Source: Chryseolinea sp. H1M3-3 (GTDB lineage: Bacteria; Bacteroidota; Bacteroidia; Cytophagales; Cyclobacteriaceae). From it: a DNA stretch of 64,000 nucleotides. The position numbers and the translations under genes are program-made. Positions 25,841 through 35,294 of the stretch are shown piece by piece. The stretch lies in NCBI RefSeq assembly GCF_029360725.1, contig NZ_JARKMY010000010.1, forward strand, positions 454,305 through 518,304, in the 5' to 3' direction. The first letter of the stretch is position 1. Each line of letters starts with the position of its first letter. Below the pieces are notes generated by a model that saw nothing but the letters and a program-made list of their open reading frames with translations, was not told the DNA's origin and searched no databases.

Positions 25841-26701
25841 TCAATTAAGATTGGTTACGTTTTTTCTTGTCACCTGTAATTGCAGCATGGTGAAAGCGGT
25901 TTTTAAAGCACTCGCCAATGTTGATTTTGTTAAGATGTTACTCAGATCAATGCCTAGATGCACGACGGTCTGCGCAATTTCCGGTCTAATACCGCTGATA
26001 ATACATTCAGCGCCCATGAGCCGGGTTGCACTCACCGTCTTGATCAAGTGTTGCGCTACAAGGGAGTCTACAGCGGGAACTCCGGATATGTCGAGAATAG
26101 CAATGCTGCTTCCCGTTTCCACTATTTTTTGCAAAAGATTTTCCATGACAACCTGGGTCCTTGCGCTATCAAGTGTTCCGATAATAGGCAATGCAAGGAT
26201 ACCATCCCAAACTTGAATTACTGGCGTTGAAATTTCAGTGATCTCATCTGTTTGTCTTAGAATTACATCTTCGCGCCCCCTAAGAAAAGTTTCGAATGTA
26301 TCAATGCTGAAGCTGTCTATAAGCTTACCGATCTTTATACTTTGCATGTACAATTCTTGTGGATCTTTGATTTCCTGTTGAAGAATTTCGAGCAATGCAT
26401 TTTTAAGGCTAAAGATATAATTTCCAGTTTCACGAGGGCTGAACCCCTGCTTTGCGCGAGAAATGGATACAGACGCTAAAATATCATTCACCTGCTCAAA
26501 GCCCATACTCTTCGCATCCTCGATATTATTATCGTTTAGATTAGAAGTTAACGCACTAAGCAATTCTTCCGATTGTGATCGCAAGTCATCGTTACTCATC
26601 AGGTCCTCGCGCAGGCCTTCATCTAAAAGTTGAAATTTCATCCACGATTCAAGAATAGCCTTGTTTTTCTTTTGCAATATCCTGATAGCCTCGTTTTTCA
26701 T
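25841..26701 (-). CDS. RsbR-like stressosome protein (RsbT co-antagonist)
   Basis: 286 residues. An N-terminal helical RsbRD-type sensor domain (about 1-145) with FSPRETGNYIFSLKNALLEI is followed by a C-terminal STAS domain (about 160-275) with LDISGVPAVDSLVAQHLIK and RPEIAQTVVHLGI. S213 takes the place of Bacillus RsbR Thr171, and T245 matches Thr205. The N-terminal domain is not a globin, so the input signal is unknown. First gene of the operon; a TAnnTTTG element lies about 32 bp upstream. Confidence 0.94.
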   Translation of the reverse strand: MKNEAIRILQKKNKAILESWMKFQLLDEGLREDLMSNDDLRSQSEELLSALTSNLNDNNIEDAKSMGFEQVNDILASVSISRAKQGFSPRETGNYIFSLKNALLEILQQEIKDPQELYMQSIKIGKLIDSFSIDTFETFLRGREDVILRQTDEITEISTPVIQVWDGILALPIIGTLDSARTQVVMENLLQKIVETGSSIAILDISGVPAVDSLVAQHLIKTVSATRLMGAECIISGIRPEIAQTVVHLGIDLSNILTKSTLASALKTAFTMLQLQVTRKNVTNLN

Positions 26702-26732
26702 TATTTATGTTCGGGGGGTTTAACTTGATCGA

Positions 26733-26740
26733 CAAATGTA
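26733..26740 (-). promoter_or_regulatory. -7 element TACATTTG before the rsbR operon
   Basis: The plus-strand CAAATGTA reads TACATTTG on the minus strand, matching the Bacteroidota -7 consensus TAnnTTTG. Transcription would start about 25 nt before the rsbR-like ATG. A TTG lies 13 bp further upstream (26754-26756), closer than the usual spacing, so the -33 part is weak. Confidence 0.45.
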
Positions 26741-27223
26741 TCGTAATTCTCGACAACGCTGCCTAGTTAACTATTAGAAGACTGGATTTGTTCAATCCCA
26801 TCTTGAATTAGTGAGTTACGTTCTACTGAAGCACGCCCAGCTAATGGGATAAAATGCCTTTTAGAAAAGCTTGATTGATGCCGCTTTATTCAACGAATGA
26901 GGTCTTTCGTGTAGCATTTGCTTCACTTACGAATAACCACACATAAAGACGTTAAAGATGAAGAGTTCTTTATAAAACCAGCCATTGGGCCGTCAATGGT
27001 ATTGGAATTCAACAAGTATAGTACCTGCACCAAGATATTTTAAAGAATCAAAAGAGACCGCGATGGGCATGTTCGTCTCACATTCTGATATTAAAAACTA
27101 TTGGGACAACGTGATCCTAAATGCCATAGCTACGGCGTTGTATTGTTCAGCACAGAAGGTATATATTTACGTTAGTTCATGCGGACAGAGAATTCTTCGT
27201 TTGCACAATTTGGCTTAGGGATG
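26741..27223. other. Intergenic region, no supported gene
   Basis: Between the rsb operon promoter and the membrane protein gene at 27224. A plus-strand frame of 77 codons (26985-27218) exists but has no recognised motif or ribosome site and is not supported as a gene. Confidence 0.4.
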
Positions 27224-27691
27224 CTACAAGAAAATTCCTAAAACTGTTCCGTAGATCACGTGCGCCAAGCATGTCGCAATCGGTGTACCCTTCCCATAGT
27301 TCAATGCAAGGAAACCAGGCGGTTCAAGTTGTCTAGTTGGCGTAGGGCCTTGAAATGGACGAGCCATCCGCGGATGAAAAGAACTTAATATTTGTAACCC
27401 AGATGTGAGAACGAAAGCCGTGTGTACAAATCCAATCCCTAAACCAAACCACCATGTGTGCAAATCGGCGATATTAAAGGCAAGACCATAAATAAATGCA
27501 AAAATCCACCCCATGATTATATGCGACAGAAATCCAATCCTGACCGCTTTATCCCTGCTACCAGTGAATATTGTTCCGAGCATAAATGGCAAATCGATTC
27601 GCGTAAGTCCGAGATATTTCGAACTCACCATGATGGTTGTCAGTATTACCGTGGCAGCGAATCCCCATAGTATCACTTCATTAACATTCAT
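27224..27691 (-). CDS. Multi-pass membrane protein of unknown function
   Basis: 155 residues with about four hydrophobic helices: VILWGFAATVILTTIMVS, IGFLSHIIMGWIFAFIYGL, TWWFGLGIGFVHTAFVLTS and a C-terminal ATCLAHVIYGTVLGIFL. His residues in three helices are conserved-looking and might bind metal or haem, but no family is claimed. Its ATG overlaps the TGA of the GH15 gene (ATGA, 27688-27691), so translation was coupled to that gene when intact. Confidence 0.7.
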   Translation of the reverse strand: MNVNEVILWGFAATVILTTIMVSSKYLGLTRIDLPFMLGTIFTGSRDKAVRIGFLSHIIMGWIFAFIYGLAFNIADLHTWWFGLGIGFVHTAFVLTSGLQILSSFHPRMARPFQGPTPTRQLEPPGFLALNYGKGTPIATCLAHVIYGTVLGIFL

Positions 27692-29546
27692 ATTACTGAG
27701 CTTGGTGCTTTTCCTTTTTCATTTGTGCTTCCCTTTTGAAACGCTTCATTGATGGTAAGCGCAGCATTGATCAACCCAATATGCGTCAAGCCTTGTGGAT
27801 AATTCCCGAGAAGATTTCCGGACACAGGTTCAATCTCTTCTGAGAACAGACCGGTAGGGCTTGCGTGGCTCAGCATCGTTTCGAACACATTAACCGCCTT
27901 TTCTAGCTGCCCCGATTTCGCAAAATTTTCAGCCAGCCAATAACTGCAAACGCCGAATGCCCCTTCCCTGCCATCTACGCCGTCGCTGACATCGCGATAT
28001 CGATAGATCAGACCATTCTCACACAAATTGCGATAAATCATCTCGGTCGTTGAAATCATCCTCTCACTTGCCGCATCGCAGTAGCCTACTAAAGAAAAAA
28101 TTAAAACACTTGCGTCCAATGAACTGCCGCTTAACGCTCGCGTATAAGTTTTTAATTCACTATTGTAACCGTAGTGTTCAACAACGTCCCGGATCCGTTC
28201 GGATGTTTCTTTGAATTTTTTCAAAGGTGCTTTATTCCATTGATACATATTGCAAAGTTTAAGGAGGCGATCGAGACCCAGCCAGGCCATCACTTTGGAA
28301 TGTGTATGATGAACACATGTTGACCGGACTTCCCAGATTCCATTATCAGGCTTATCCCAGGTTTCACATATCACTTCACCGAGGCCAATCAGAAACTTTT
28401 TTGTTTCCTTGTCAAACCTTTCAACGTATGGCGCATACGTATAAACCGCGTCAAGCACTTCTCCATACACATCAAGCTGGAATTGACTGTCGGCTCCATT
28501 GCCGATACGAACAGGCCGGGACGCCGCGTAGCCAGACAACCAGGGAAGGGTGTCTTCCTTGATCGACGCTTGCCCGAAAACCGAGTACACCACCTGCAGC
28601 TTTGGACGAGTTAATCCGGTAGCATGCAATATCCAGTTCATGTAGGCATGGGTTTCCTCTTCGAAACCCAAATTGAGTAGACCCGTGTCGTAAATGATGC
28701 ATCTCGTAGCCAGCAATACCGGTAGTCCCAATTCCTTTCTCCACCTGGTTCTTCAGGTAACGATGTTGTTGGAGCAGCAATGATGGCTCCGGATGGGGCG
28801 TACGTCAATAGCTTAAGCGCCAATGCACTTCGCTTTACTTCATCAGCATAAAGACCAGTGTAGTTGCACTTCTGAATCCAAGACTGCCAAAATGCAATGG
28901 TAGTTTTCATTCGTTTCAAACCATTAAGCTTGAGTTCAGGCAGGATCGCCGGACACTGGCTTGAATAGCTTAATGAAAAAATAACCCGATGATTGGAGGG
29001 CACATAAAATTCAGCGACAACTTTACCGTCCGAATAATTTACCTGAACCGCTTCCGGCTCAAGCGTGCTAAGGAGTGTATGAATATTCTCTTTCCACGAG
29101 AACTGAATTCCAAGCCTTTTATGATCCTCCAGAACAGCAATATCTTTTCCGTAAAACTTTCTGGGAACACATTCCAGTTTCATCTTAACGTTTCCCTTTA
29201 TTCCCTCGACCACCCGGAGAATTTCATGATCAGGAAAAAGGGTATGCGATTTTTCCTCTTCTGACATTGCCGTAAAAGCATCCATCAGACGAACCTCTCC
29301 TTCGTCATTTATAAAATGTGTTTCTAAAACATTCGTGTCCCGTATATAATTTTGAGTCGACTGATAAGGCGCAGTGGGCGAGACAGAAAAATGCCCACCT
29401 TTTTGCCGGTCTAAAATTGCAGCGAATATACTGGGCGAATCAAATTCCGGCAGACAGCACCAATCAATTGAGCCATGCTTTGAAACTAATGCGGCTGAAC
29501 GACAGTTCCCAATAAGGGCATAATCCGATATTTTAAGTTCTATCAT
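27688..29546 (-). pseudogene. GH15 glucoamylase/trehalase-like gene with single-base frameshift
   Basis: The N-terminal half (from 29546) reads IGNCRSAALVSKHGSIDWCCLP at its start and reaches GGERNWDYRYCWLRDASFT, the (alpha/alpha)6 active-site region of GH15. The frame is then lost near 28678-28685. The C-terminal half continues in the next frame as LLNLGFEEETHAYMNW, with PDNGIWEVR (general acid Glu region) and GLFSEEIEP (general base). Restoring one base (CGG-GCT-CTA-CTC-AAT) gives a full protein of about 619 residues, the normal length. Substrates in this family are starch, isomaltose or trehalose. Either a fresh null mutation or an assembly error; the remainder looks under selection. Confidence 0.88.
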
Positions 29547-29595
29547 AAAGCCGTTGTGCCCTCACGTTAAGCTAAGTGCTAAACATCACACTTGT

Positions 29596-30024
29596 TCATT
29601 TCTTAACGTTGTGCGTGTTATTGTCAAGCAGCAGGAAAAGGCAAAACGCGCCAATAGCCATCACGATATCTCTCACTGCAATATCGAAGTACTGCCCTGT
29701 CAGCAATAGGCTGATGGCAATGCCCACCAGCCACCCTGCTACAATAAGGCTTCCGAGTCTCGGTTTCACGAAAACGATAATGCCCGCGATGATTTCGATA
29801 ACGCCCACAATGCTCATGAAGGTTTGCGGCGTAAACGGAAGGATATCCGTGACGATGGGTGCAAGATATTGATTCCAGTCTGTTAAGATATGCATAAACT
29901 TATCAGCACCTGCTACGATTGGAACTAGTCCGTACGTCCACTGTAAGATCGATGTTACACGGTCTGTTTTGTTAGCTGTTGCTTCAGATGAAGGTCCAGC
30001 ATAATTTGTTGTTGCGGTAGCCAT
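29596..30024 (-). CDS. DoxX-like four-helix membrane protein
   Basis: 142 residues with four hydrophobic helices. ILQWTYGLVPIVAGADKFMHI is followed by FMSIVGVIEIIAGIIVFV, LIVAGWLVGIAISLLL and AVRDIVMAIGAFCLFLLL. The first helix with GxDK and the GxxExxxG pattern resemble DoxX/DoxD-type membrane proteins. It lies 49 bp upstream of the GH15 start on the same strand. Function is unknown; redox-linked roles are proposed for some relatives. Confidence 0.7.
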   Translation of the reverse strand: MATATTNYAGPSSEATANKTDRVTSILQWTYGLVPIVAGADKFMHILTDWNQYLAPIVTDILPFTPQTFMSIVGVIEIIAGIIVFVKPRLGSLIVAGWLVGIAISLLLTGQYFDIAVRDIVMAIGAFCLFLLLDNNTHNVKK

Positions 30025-30341
30025 AATATTTAATATTAATGTTTAAGATTAGATTGCCACCAATGGCATTCGTTACATTTTCTTAAATAATCGATAATTG
30101 AGGCACACGGTGTAGCCAAATAACTAATGACCACTGGAAGTAACTACATCGAGACAAACAGACCGCTAAGTTATTTTTCATGAACAGTCGCCTCGCAAAC
30201 GCTGCTATATCTTACTTAAGTGCTTTCCCCTGATATCCCAGGCATTACTACAACGGTTCAGCTATTATTTTTGGTTTCCCTTGACCTCGGTCGATGTTCT
30301 GAACAGATACACTTTAACCAACTTAATAAATCGCACATTCA
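30025..30341. other. Divergent intergenic region
   Basis: A 317-bp gap between the DoxX-like gene and the secreted-protein gene at 30342. No ORF or firm promoter motif was seen; the part next to the DoxX-like start is AT-rich. Confidence 0.35.
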
Positions 30342-31361
30342 ATGAAAACAGTTACAAAATTTGGGATCCTGATGTTCGCCATTCTTTTTTCATGCGGCAC
30401 GGTATCAGCACAAAAAAAGAAAGCAGAGGTAGCGCCGCCAACCGATGCCAGCAGATTCAATTGGGATAAATCGAAGCTCGTCCCGAAACTAAAAAAATTA
30501 GCAATCACTGAGCTTACCGTTAATTACAAACTCACAACTACCGCGAAGACTATTACTAAAGAAGATCGCTCCGGAGGAAAGATCGCCGGCGCACGAGTGA
30601 CCGCATTTCTTGAATTTACCGACAGCGAGCCCACACAAGCCGACTATCAAGGTATTACCGACCATTTCTACCGTTATTTTCAGAAAAAACTGAAAGAAAA
30701 TGGGATCGACACCGTAGGCTGGAGCGAGATCACTGCATCTGAATTTTACCAAAAAAGCGGTGGTGAAGAAGGTGTTAAAGAAGACTCAGAAAAAGAAGGG
30801 GGTGGAAACAAGTGGGTATCGTGCACAGCTAATAAAGGTAAGGTCGTTCACAGCGGTATGACGGGTTTTGCCGGCGGAAAAGGAAAACGTTCCATGGAAT
30901 TTGCAGACCAATTTGGAACCGCTGCAACGTTTAAAGTAAATGTTGATTTTGCTGACGTAATGGTGAACCTGGATATCAAATCAACCGACAGAAGAGATGT
31001 TGGTGGTGGCTGGTATTACCCGGCAACAACCTCTAAGAAATATACGTGGGGCGTACACGCACAGATGATGGTAGGCGACCAGGAAAATAAAGAGTTGACA
31101 TACATCTGGGCTAACAAAGGATGGCCTGAATTCCTGTATCAGTGGAATGATATACCCGTGGCGGGAGAATATGCAGAGTCAGTAACGGAAGACATTTCAA
31201 AAGCGAGAAGCGGTCTTGCGAAAGGATTCGCTTTCCGCAAAGAGCTCGACCCTGTATTGATTCAGACCACTCGCGAGAAATATATTGTAGCCGCGAGAAA
31301 TGCTGTGGAAAGATGGGCCGACGCTTTTGTTGCCAGAGCGGTGCAAATGCGTAAGGGATAA
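30342..31361 (+). CDS. Secreted protein of unknown function
   Basis: 339 residues with a signal peptide ending VSAQ (about residue 23). The mature part begins with a Lys-rich stretch, contains a Gly/Glu-rich linker near 145-160 (EEGVKEDSEKEGGG) and no Cys pair, repeat or catalytic motif I recognise. It ends with a charged helix (AARNAVERWADAFVARAVQM) and has no type IX sorting tail. It is followed by a strong terminator, so the gene is probably monocistronic. No family is claimed. Confidence 0.65.
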   Translation: MKTVTKFGILMFAILFSCGTVSAQKKKAEVAPPTDASRFNWDKSKLVPKLKKLAITELTVNYKLTTTAKTITKEDRSGGKIAGARVTAFLEFTDSEPTQADYQGITDHFYRYFQKKLKENGIDTVGWSEITASEFYQKSGGEEGVKEDSEKEGGGNKWVSCTANKGKVVHSGMTGFAGGKGKRSMEFADQFGTAATFKVNVDFADVMVNLDIKSTDRRDVGGGWYYPATTSKKYTWGVHAQMMVGDQENKELTYIWANKGWPEFLYQWNDIPVAGEYAESVTEDISKARSGLAKGFAFRKELDPVLIQTTREKYIVAARNAVERWADAFVARAVQMRKG

Positions 31362-31388
31362 TCGCTGCAATCGTACAACGAAATTTAA

Positions 31389-31419
31389 AACCTCAGTCAC
31401 TTCATGGCTGAGGTTTTTT
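31389..31419 (+). terminator. Strong rho-independent terminator
   Basis: AACCTCAGTCA and TGGCTGAGGTT form an 11-bp stem (one G-T pair) with a CTTCA loop. It is followed directly by a T run ending at 31419, and it starts 27 bp after the stop codon at 31361. Confidence 0.9.
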
Positions 31420-31754
31420 GTTTGGTGTAAACGTTATCAACTCATGACAATTGATATGCGAATGAATCGCAAAAGACGTTTAAACATATGTTAATGTCAT
31501 TTGCAGGATGGATGATTCAGTAAACCTCAAAGAAAATTTAAAGCAACCCAATCCGACGATACTTTCAGAAAGAACTTCAAAACGGTTCAATATGTCATAG
31601 ACTCATGCGAACCGCGCTGTCCGTACGAGACATCTGCGGCATGTTCCAACATTGACACATGCTTACATTGTGATTTTTTATTCGTACGGGATCGATGTTA
31701 CTTTTATTTGTTAATGGCTTAATATTGTCCATCTATAAAACTCCCTTAAGAACA
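31420..31754. other. Intergenic region upstream of the ArsA gene
   Basis: About 335 bp with no ORF, hairpin or repeat that I can support. The promoter of the ArsA gene should lie here, but no clear TAnnTTTG element was identified. Confidence 0.35.
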
Positions 31755-33563
31755 ATGAAAGACATATCCTCCAATTTTCTATTCTTTACCGGGAAAGGTG
31801 GTGTAGGAAAAACTTCGCTTGCATGTGCAACGGCAGTAAAAATCGCAGAAGAAGGAAAAAAGGTTCTCTTAATCAGCACTGATCCGGCATCGAATTTAGA
31901 GGACGTGTTACAAACTCCGGTGAAGAATGAGATAACACCACACAAAACCGTTCGTACGCTTTTCACTATCAATATTAATCCTGAAGTTTCAGCGCAAGAA
32001 TATCGTGACCGGGCAATCGCTCCATTAAAAGGCGTAGCTCCTCAGGATGAAATAAACAAAGTAGTAGAGCAACTCTCCGGCGCGTGTACAACTGAGATCG
32101 CTTCGTTCGATGAATTCTCGCGTTTTATAACAGGCGAGGGTAGCTCACAAAATTTTGATACAGTCATTTTTGATACTGCACCTACAGGCCACACGATTCG
32201 TTTGCTAGAATTACCTGCGGCGTGGGACACCTTCCTGGACAACAATCCAAAGGGTGCATCATGTATCGGTCCGTCTACAGCTCTAAAAAGCAGTAAGGAG
32301 CGCTATAAAAAAGTTATTGCTAGTTTAAGAGATGCTAAGAAAACTACTTTTTTTCTGGTAACTCGTCCAGAAACTTCCTCTTTAAAGGAAGCTGCCCGAA
32401 CGAGTGTAGAACTGAAGGAACTAGGAATGTCAAATCAAAAACTATTGATTAATGGTGTATTCAGGGCGTTGGATCGTACGGACGCTGTAGCTTTGGAAAT
32501 TGAAAAAATGGCTGAAAAGCACTTAACGACATTACCCGCGGAACTGAGCAGCCTTGAAAAATCACAGTATCCAACGTTACCCTATAATGTACTAGGTATC
32601 GAAAAATTACGATCATTGTTAGATATCGGGCTTCAACAGAAACTTGTAAGCGAAGAAATTGGCACTAATAGTAGATTGACACATCCGCTTGATGATTTAT
32701 CAAGACTTGTAGATGACCTGGAAGGAAATTCCAATAGCGGTTTGATTATGACAATGGGTAAAGGTGGTGTAGGTAAAACTATTGTAGCCGCATCTATTGC
32801 AACCATGTTGGCAAGGCGGGGACACCAGGTGCTGTTAACCACTACAGATCCTGCAGCCCACATTAAAGATTTCATGAACCAATTAGATCAAAAACCAGAC
32901 ACGCTGGTAATCGAACGAATTGATCCCAAGGTTGAAACAAAAACTTACATTGATAAAGTAGTCGAACAAAAGGGTGCAAGGCTGGATGAGGAGGGTCGGA
33001 GATTATTAATTGAAGATCTTCAATCGCCATGCTCAGAAGAAGTGGCGGTTTTTCATGCTTTCTCGAGTGCCATCTTCAAAGCAAAAAAGCAGTTTGTGGT
33101 GATGGATACAGCGCCTACTGGACATACGCTGCTTCTCCTTGATACAACAGGCAGCTACCATCGCGAAATATTAAAGACGATGGACTCAAAAAAAATAAAA
33201 ACGCCTTACATGTTTTTACAAGATGCTGATTTCGCAAAAATACTTTTGGTGGCGCTACCTGAAACAACGCCGATGAGAGAAGCTGAAAGCCTTCAAAATG
33301 ATTTGAAAAGAGCTGGGATTGTTCCGTATGCCTGGATTGTCAATCAGTGTTTATCTGCTATAACGCACTTAAAAGATCCGATACTCCAAAAGCGAGCGGC
33401 ATCCGAAATTGGCATTATCGATATCATCAGAGAAAAGTTGTCTAACAGAACATACGGTATTCCATTCTTGCCAGAGGAGAAATTATTGCCTGCAATACTC
33501 GAACGATATGATCATACAACGATACGACAAGTGCGCAGCGCAGGCGATTTTAAAGAAAAATAA
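31755..33563 (+). CDS. arsA: Arsenical pump-driving ATPase ArsA (two-domain)
   Basis: 602 residues from ATG 31755, placing the P-loop at residues 13-20 as in family members; an earlier ATG at 31695 would add a hydrophobic leader foreign to ArsA. Both halves contain the deviant Walker A GKGGVGKT (13-20 and 336-343 region) and the DTAPTGHT signature. Cys residues equivalent to the three As(III)/Sb(III) ligands of E. coli ArsA are visible: C111 (SGACTTE), C170 (GASCIGP) and C426 (SPCSEE). ArsA energises the ArsB pump using a metallochaperone ArsD. Neither ArsB/Acr3, ArsD, ArsC nor ArsR is nearby, so the partner is elsewhere or its role has changed. Confidence 0.92.
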   Translation: MKDISSNFLFFTGKGGVGKTSLACATAVKIAEEGKKVLLISTDPASNLEDVLQTPVKNEITPHKTVRTLFTININPEVSAQEYRDRAIAPLKGVAPQDEINKVVEQLSGACTTEIASFDEFSRFITGEGSSQNFDTVIFDTAPTGHTIRLLELPAAWDTFLDNNPKGASCIGPSTALKSSKERYKKVIASLRDAKKTTFFLVTRPETSSLKEAARTSVELKELGMSNQKLLINGVFRALDRTDAVALEIEKMAEKHLTTLPAELSSLEKSQYPTLPYNVLGIEKLRSLLDIGLQQKLVSEEIGTNSRLTHPLDDLSRLVDDLEGNSNSGLIMTMGKGGVGKTIVAASIATMLARRGHQVLLTTTDPAAHIKDFMNQLDQKPDTLVIERIDPKVETKTYIDKVVEQKGARLDEEGRRLLIEDLQSPCSEEVAVFHAFSSAIFKAKKQFVVMDTAPTGHTLLLLDTTGSYHREILKTMDSKKIKTPYMFLQDADFAKILLVALPETTPMREAESLQNDLKRAGIVPYAWIVNQCLSAITHLKDPILQKRAASEIGIIDIIREKLSNRTYGIPFLPEEKLLPAILERYDHTTIRQVRSAGDFKEK

Positions 33564-33758
33564 ATGACGCTATTTCACGATATGAAAGTCGCGAACACCC
33601 GTTAAGACCGTCGCGTTTCGCCTCCATCTAAATAGAATTTTCTCATCAACTTTGTGCTGTTGAGTTAACACGCTAGTGCAGTGGAGCAGCAACCATTAAA
33701 AAAACGGGCGTATCCGAAAAGCCAGACGAGTAGGAGCAAAAAAATAAATATTGAGTTC

Positions 33759-34205
33759 ATGGCTAACAATGTTTCGCTTCATAGAATACTTAAAGCATCT
33801 CCTGAAAAAGTATTCCGCGCATTTACACAAGCTTCGGCAATAGCGTCATGGTTGCCCCCGTATGGATTTATTTGCACCGTCCATCAAATGAATGCAGAGA
33901 AAGGCGGTACTTTCAGGATGTCATTCGAAAACTTTTCAACCGGTAACAGTCATTCATTCGGTGGCACCTATATAGAGGTAAAGCCTAATGAGTTTCTAAA
34001 GTACACTGACACATTTGACGATCCCAATTTGCCAGGAGAAATGATTACTTCTGTATCCCTCCGAAACACTATAGCCGGTACCGAGATAAAAATTTCACAG
34101 GAAGGAATTCCTGTGGCAATACCGGCAGAGATGTGCTATTTAGGTTGGCAGGAATCGCTGGAAAAACTTGCTAAACTTGTCGAGCCGGAGATTCCGGATG
34201 CTTGA
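33759..34205 (+). CDS. SRPBCC (AHSA1-like) domain protein
   Basis: 148 residues from ATG 33759 (MANNVSLHRI); an in-frame GTG at 33681 would add a basic, low-complexity leader. The pattern is typical of AHSA1-like proteins: HRILKASPEKVFRAFT, WLPPYGF, GTFRMSFENF, and the C-terminal GWQESLEKLAKLVE helix. Second SRPBCC gene in the window and clearly diverged from that at 14780. Ligand unknown. It follows arsA by about 195 bp and may be separately transcribed. Confidence 0.85.
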   Translation: MANNVSLHRILKASPEKVFRAFTQASAIASWLPPYGFICTVHQMNAEKGGTFRMSFENFSTGNSHSFGGTYIEVKPNEFLKYTDTFDDPNLPGEMITSVSLRNTIAGTEIKISQEGIPVAIPAEMCYLGWQESLEKLAKLVEPEIPDA

Positions 34206-34346
34206 TCCAGACAGACTCCTTATTACTCCAAGGTGTCGAGGGCTCGATTTCACATTTACGAAATGCGAAATGATTTGTTTGTTAAGAGCTACTCAACGCA
34301 TGTAGCATGAAAGGTGATTGAAATGTATTCGTAGCTGATTTACACA

Positions 34347-35291
34347 CTAACGGGTAAATGGCTGGGGACAATATACGTCTTTGTGAATACCACGAATACG
34401 AACTCTGTAGTTCAGCATAAATTCGTGGGTTCCGTTAGAAAATTTGCGGATATCCGAAGTTATCCAATCATATGAATAGCCGAAATTAAATTTTTCACTA
34501 AGCTTAAAATGGAGGAGGGTGGTAAAACTTTCGCCAGTGCGATAGGAAACGCCGGTACTGATCAGGTTGTGGAAGATTAAAGCAACATTGATATCGGCAT
34601 TCAAGGGTGTTCCTTCCTGAGCTCTAATCAAGAGGGAAGAATTGAGTTTTACTTTATCAAGTCGATCAAGGGGAAGTATTGAGCCAACGAGCAAATAATA
34701 GTGCCGTGCCAACGCGAGTTGTTGCAGACCGCCGTTAAAAAATTTAGCATGTTTTAAAATTACAGGAACAGAAAAACCACCGAAAAACTTCTTGTTACTA
34801 TAAAATACACCGCCACCGAAATTCGGTTTCAATTCGCTTAATGTACCGTTGAATGTGGGGTCTTGGCCGGCTTTCAAATTAAGTTCACTAAAGTCAGCGC
34901 GAAAGTTGTGAAAGCCACCTTGAAGGCCCATCGAAAATACGCCTCCCCGCTGATCTTGTATCCGGTATGCATAAGCTGCATAAACACCTGTGTTCGTATA
35001 GCTGCCAACCTTATCGCTGGTGACGAGCAACCCCACCCCTACCTTACTATTATTTACGGTAGAGTGAACCCCCAGCGTTGCTGTCTGAGGAGCACCTTCG
35101 AAATTAACCCATTGATTTCTGTAGCTGACTGTAGCACTGAGTTGAACATGACTTCCCGCGTATGCCGGATTGATCAACAATCCATTATAAATATATTGTG
35201 AATACACAATGGTTTGTTGCGCTGCCGAACGGAAGCAAATCCCCAGTAGCAGCAGTCCAAACACAAACACTATTTTCTTTAAGGCACTCAT
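34347..35291 (-). CDS. PorP/SprF-family outer-membrane protein
   Basis: 314 residues with a signal peptide (FRSAAQQ) and the PorP/SprF opening SQYIYNGLLINPAYAG, followed by alternating beta strands of a barrel. SprF-type proteins help surface delivery of SprB-like adhesins by the type IX secretion system and bind the type-B C-terminal signal. The gene starts 3 bp after the stop of the giant repeat protein, matching the known sprB-sprF pairing, so they are almost surely co-transcribed. Confidence 0.93.
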   Translation of the reverse strand: MSALKKIVFVFGLLLLGICFRSAAQQTIVYSQYIYNGLLINPAYAGSHVQLSATVSYRNQWVNFEGAPQTATLGVHSTVNNSKVGVGLLVTSDKVGSYTNTGVYAAYAYRIQDQRGGVFSMGLQGGFHNFRADFSELNLKAGQDPTFNGTLSELKPNFGGGVFYSNKKFFGGFSVPVILKHAKFFNGGLQQLALARHYYLLVGSILPLDRLDKVKLNSSLLIRAQEGTPLNADINVALIFHNLISTGVSYRTGESFTTLLHFKLSEKFNFGYSYDWITSDIRKFSNGTHEFMLNYRVRIRGIHKDVYCPQPFTR

Positions 35292-35294
35292 ATC

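Noticed and set aside
17962-26701. A full circadian oscillator
   Set aside because: No KaiA, SasA or RpaA homologue by sequence is present here; only KaiB and KaiC are supported, so clock function is not claimed.
16049-27045. Shared 15-mer TATTTTAAAGAATCA at about 16049 and 27033
   Set aside because: AT-rich, short and without any matching flanks; consistent with chance.
26985-27218. 77-codon plus-strand frame
   Set aside because: No motif, no ribosome site and no conserved composition; it lies upstream of no partner and is likely noise.
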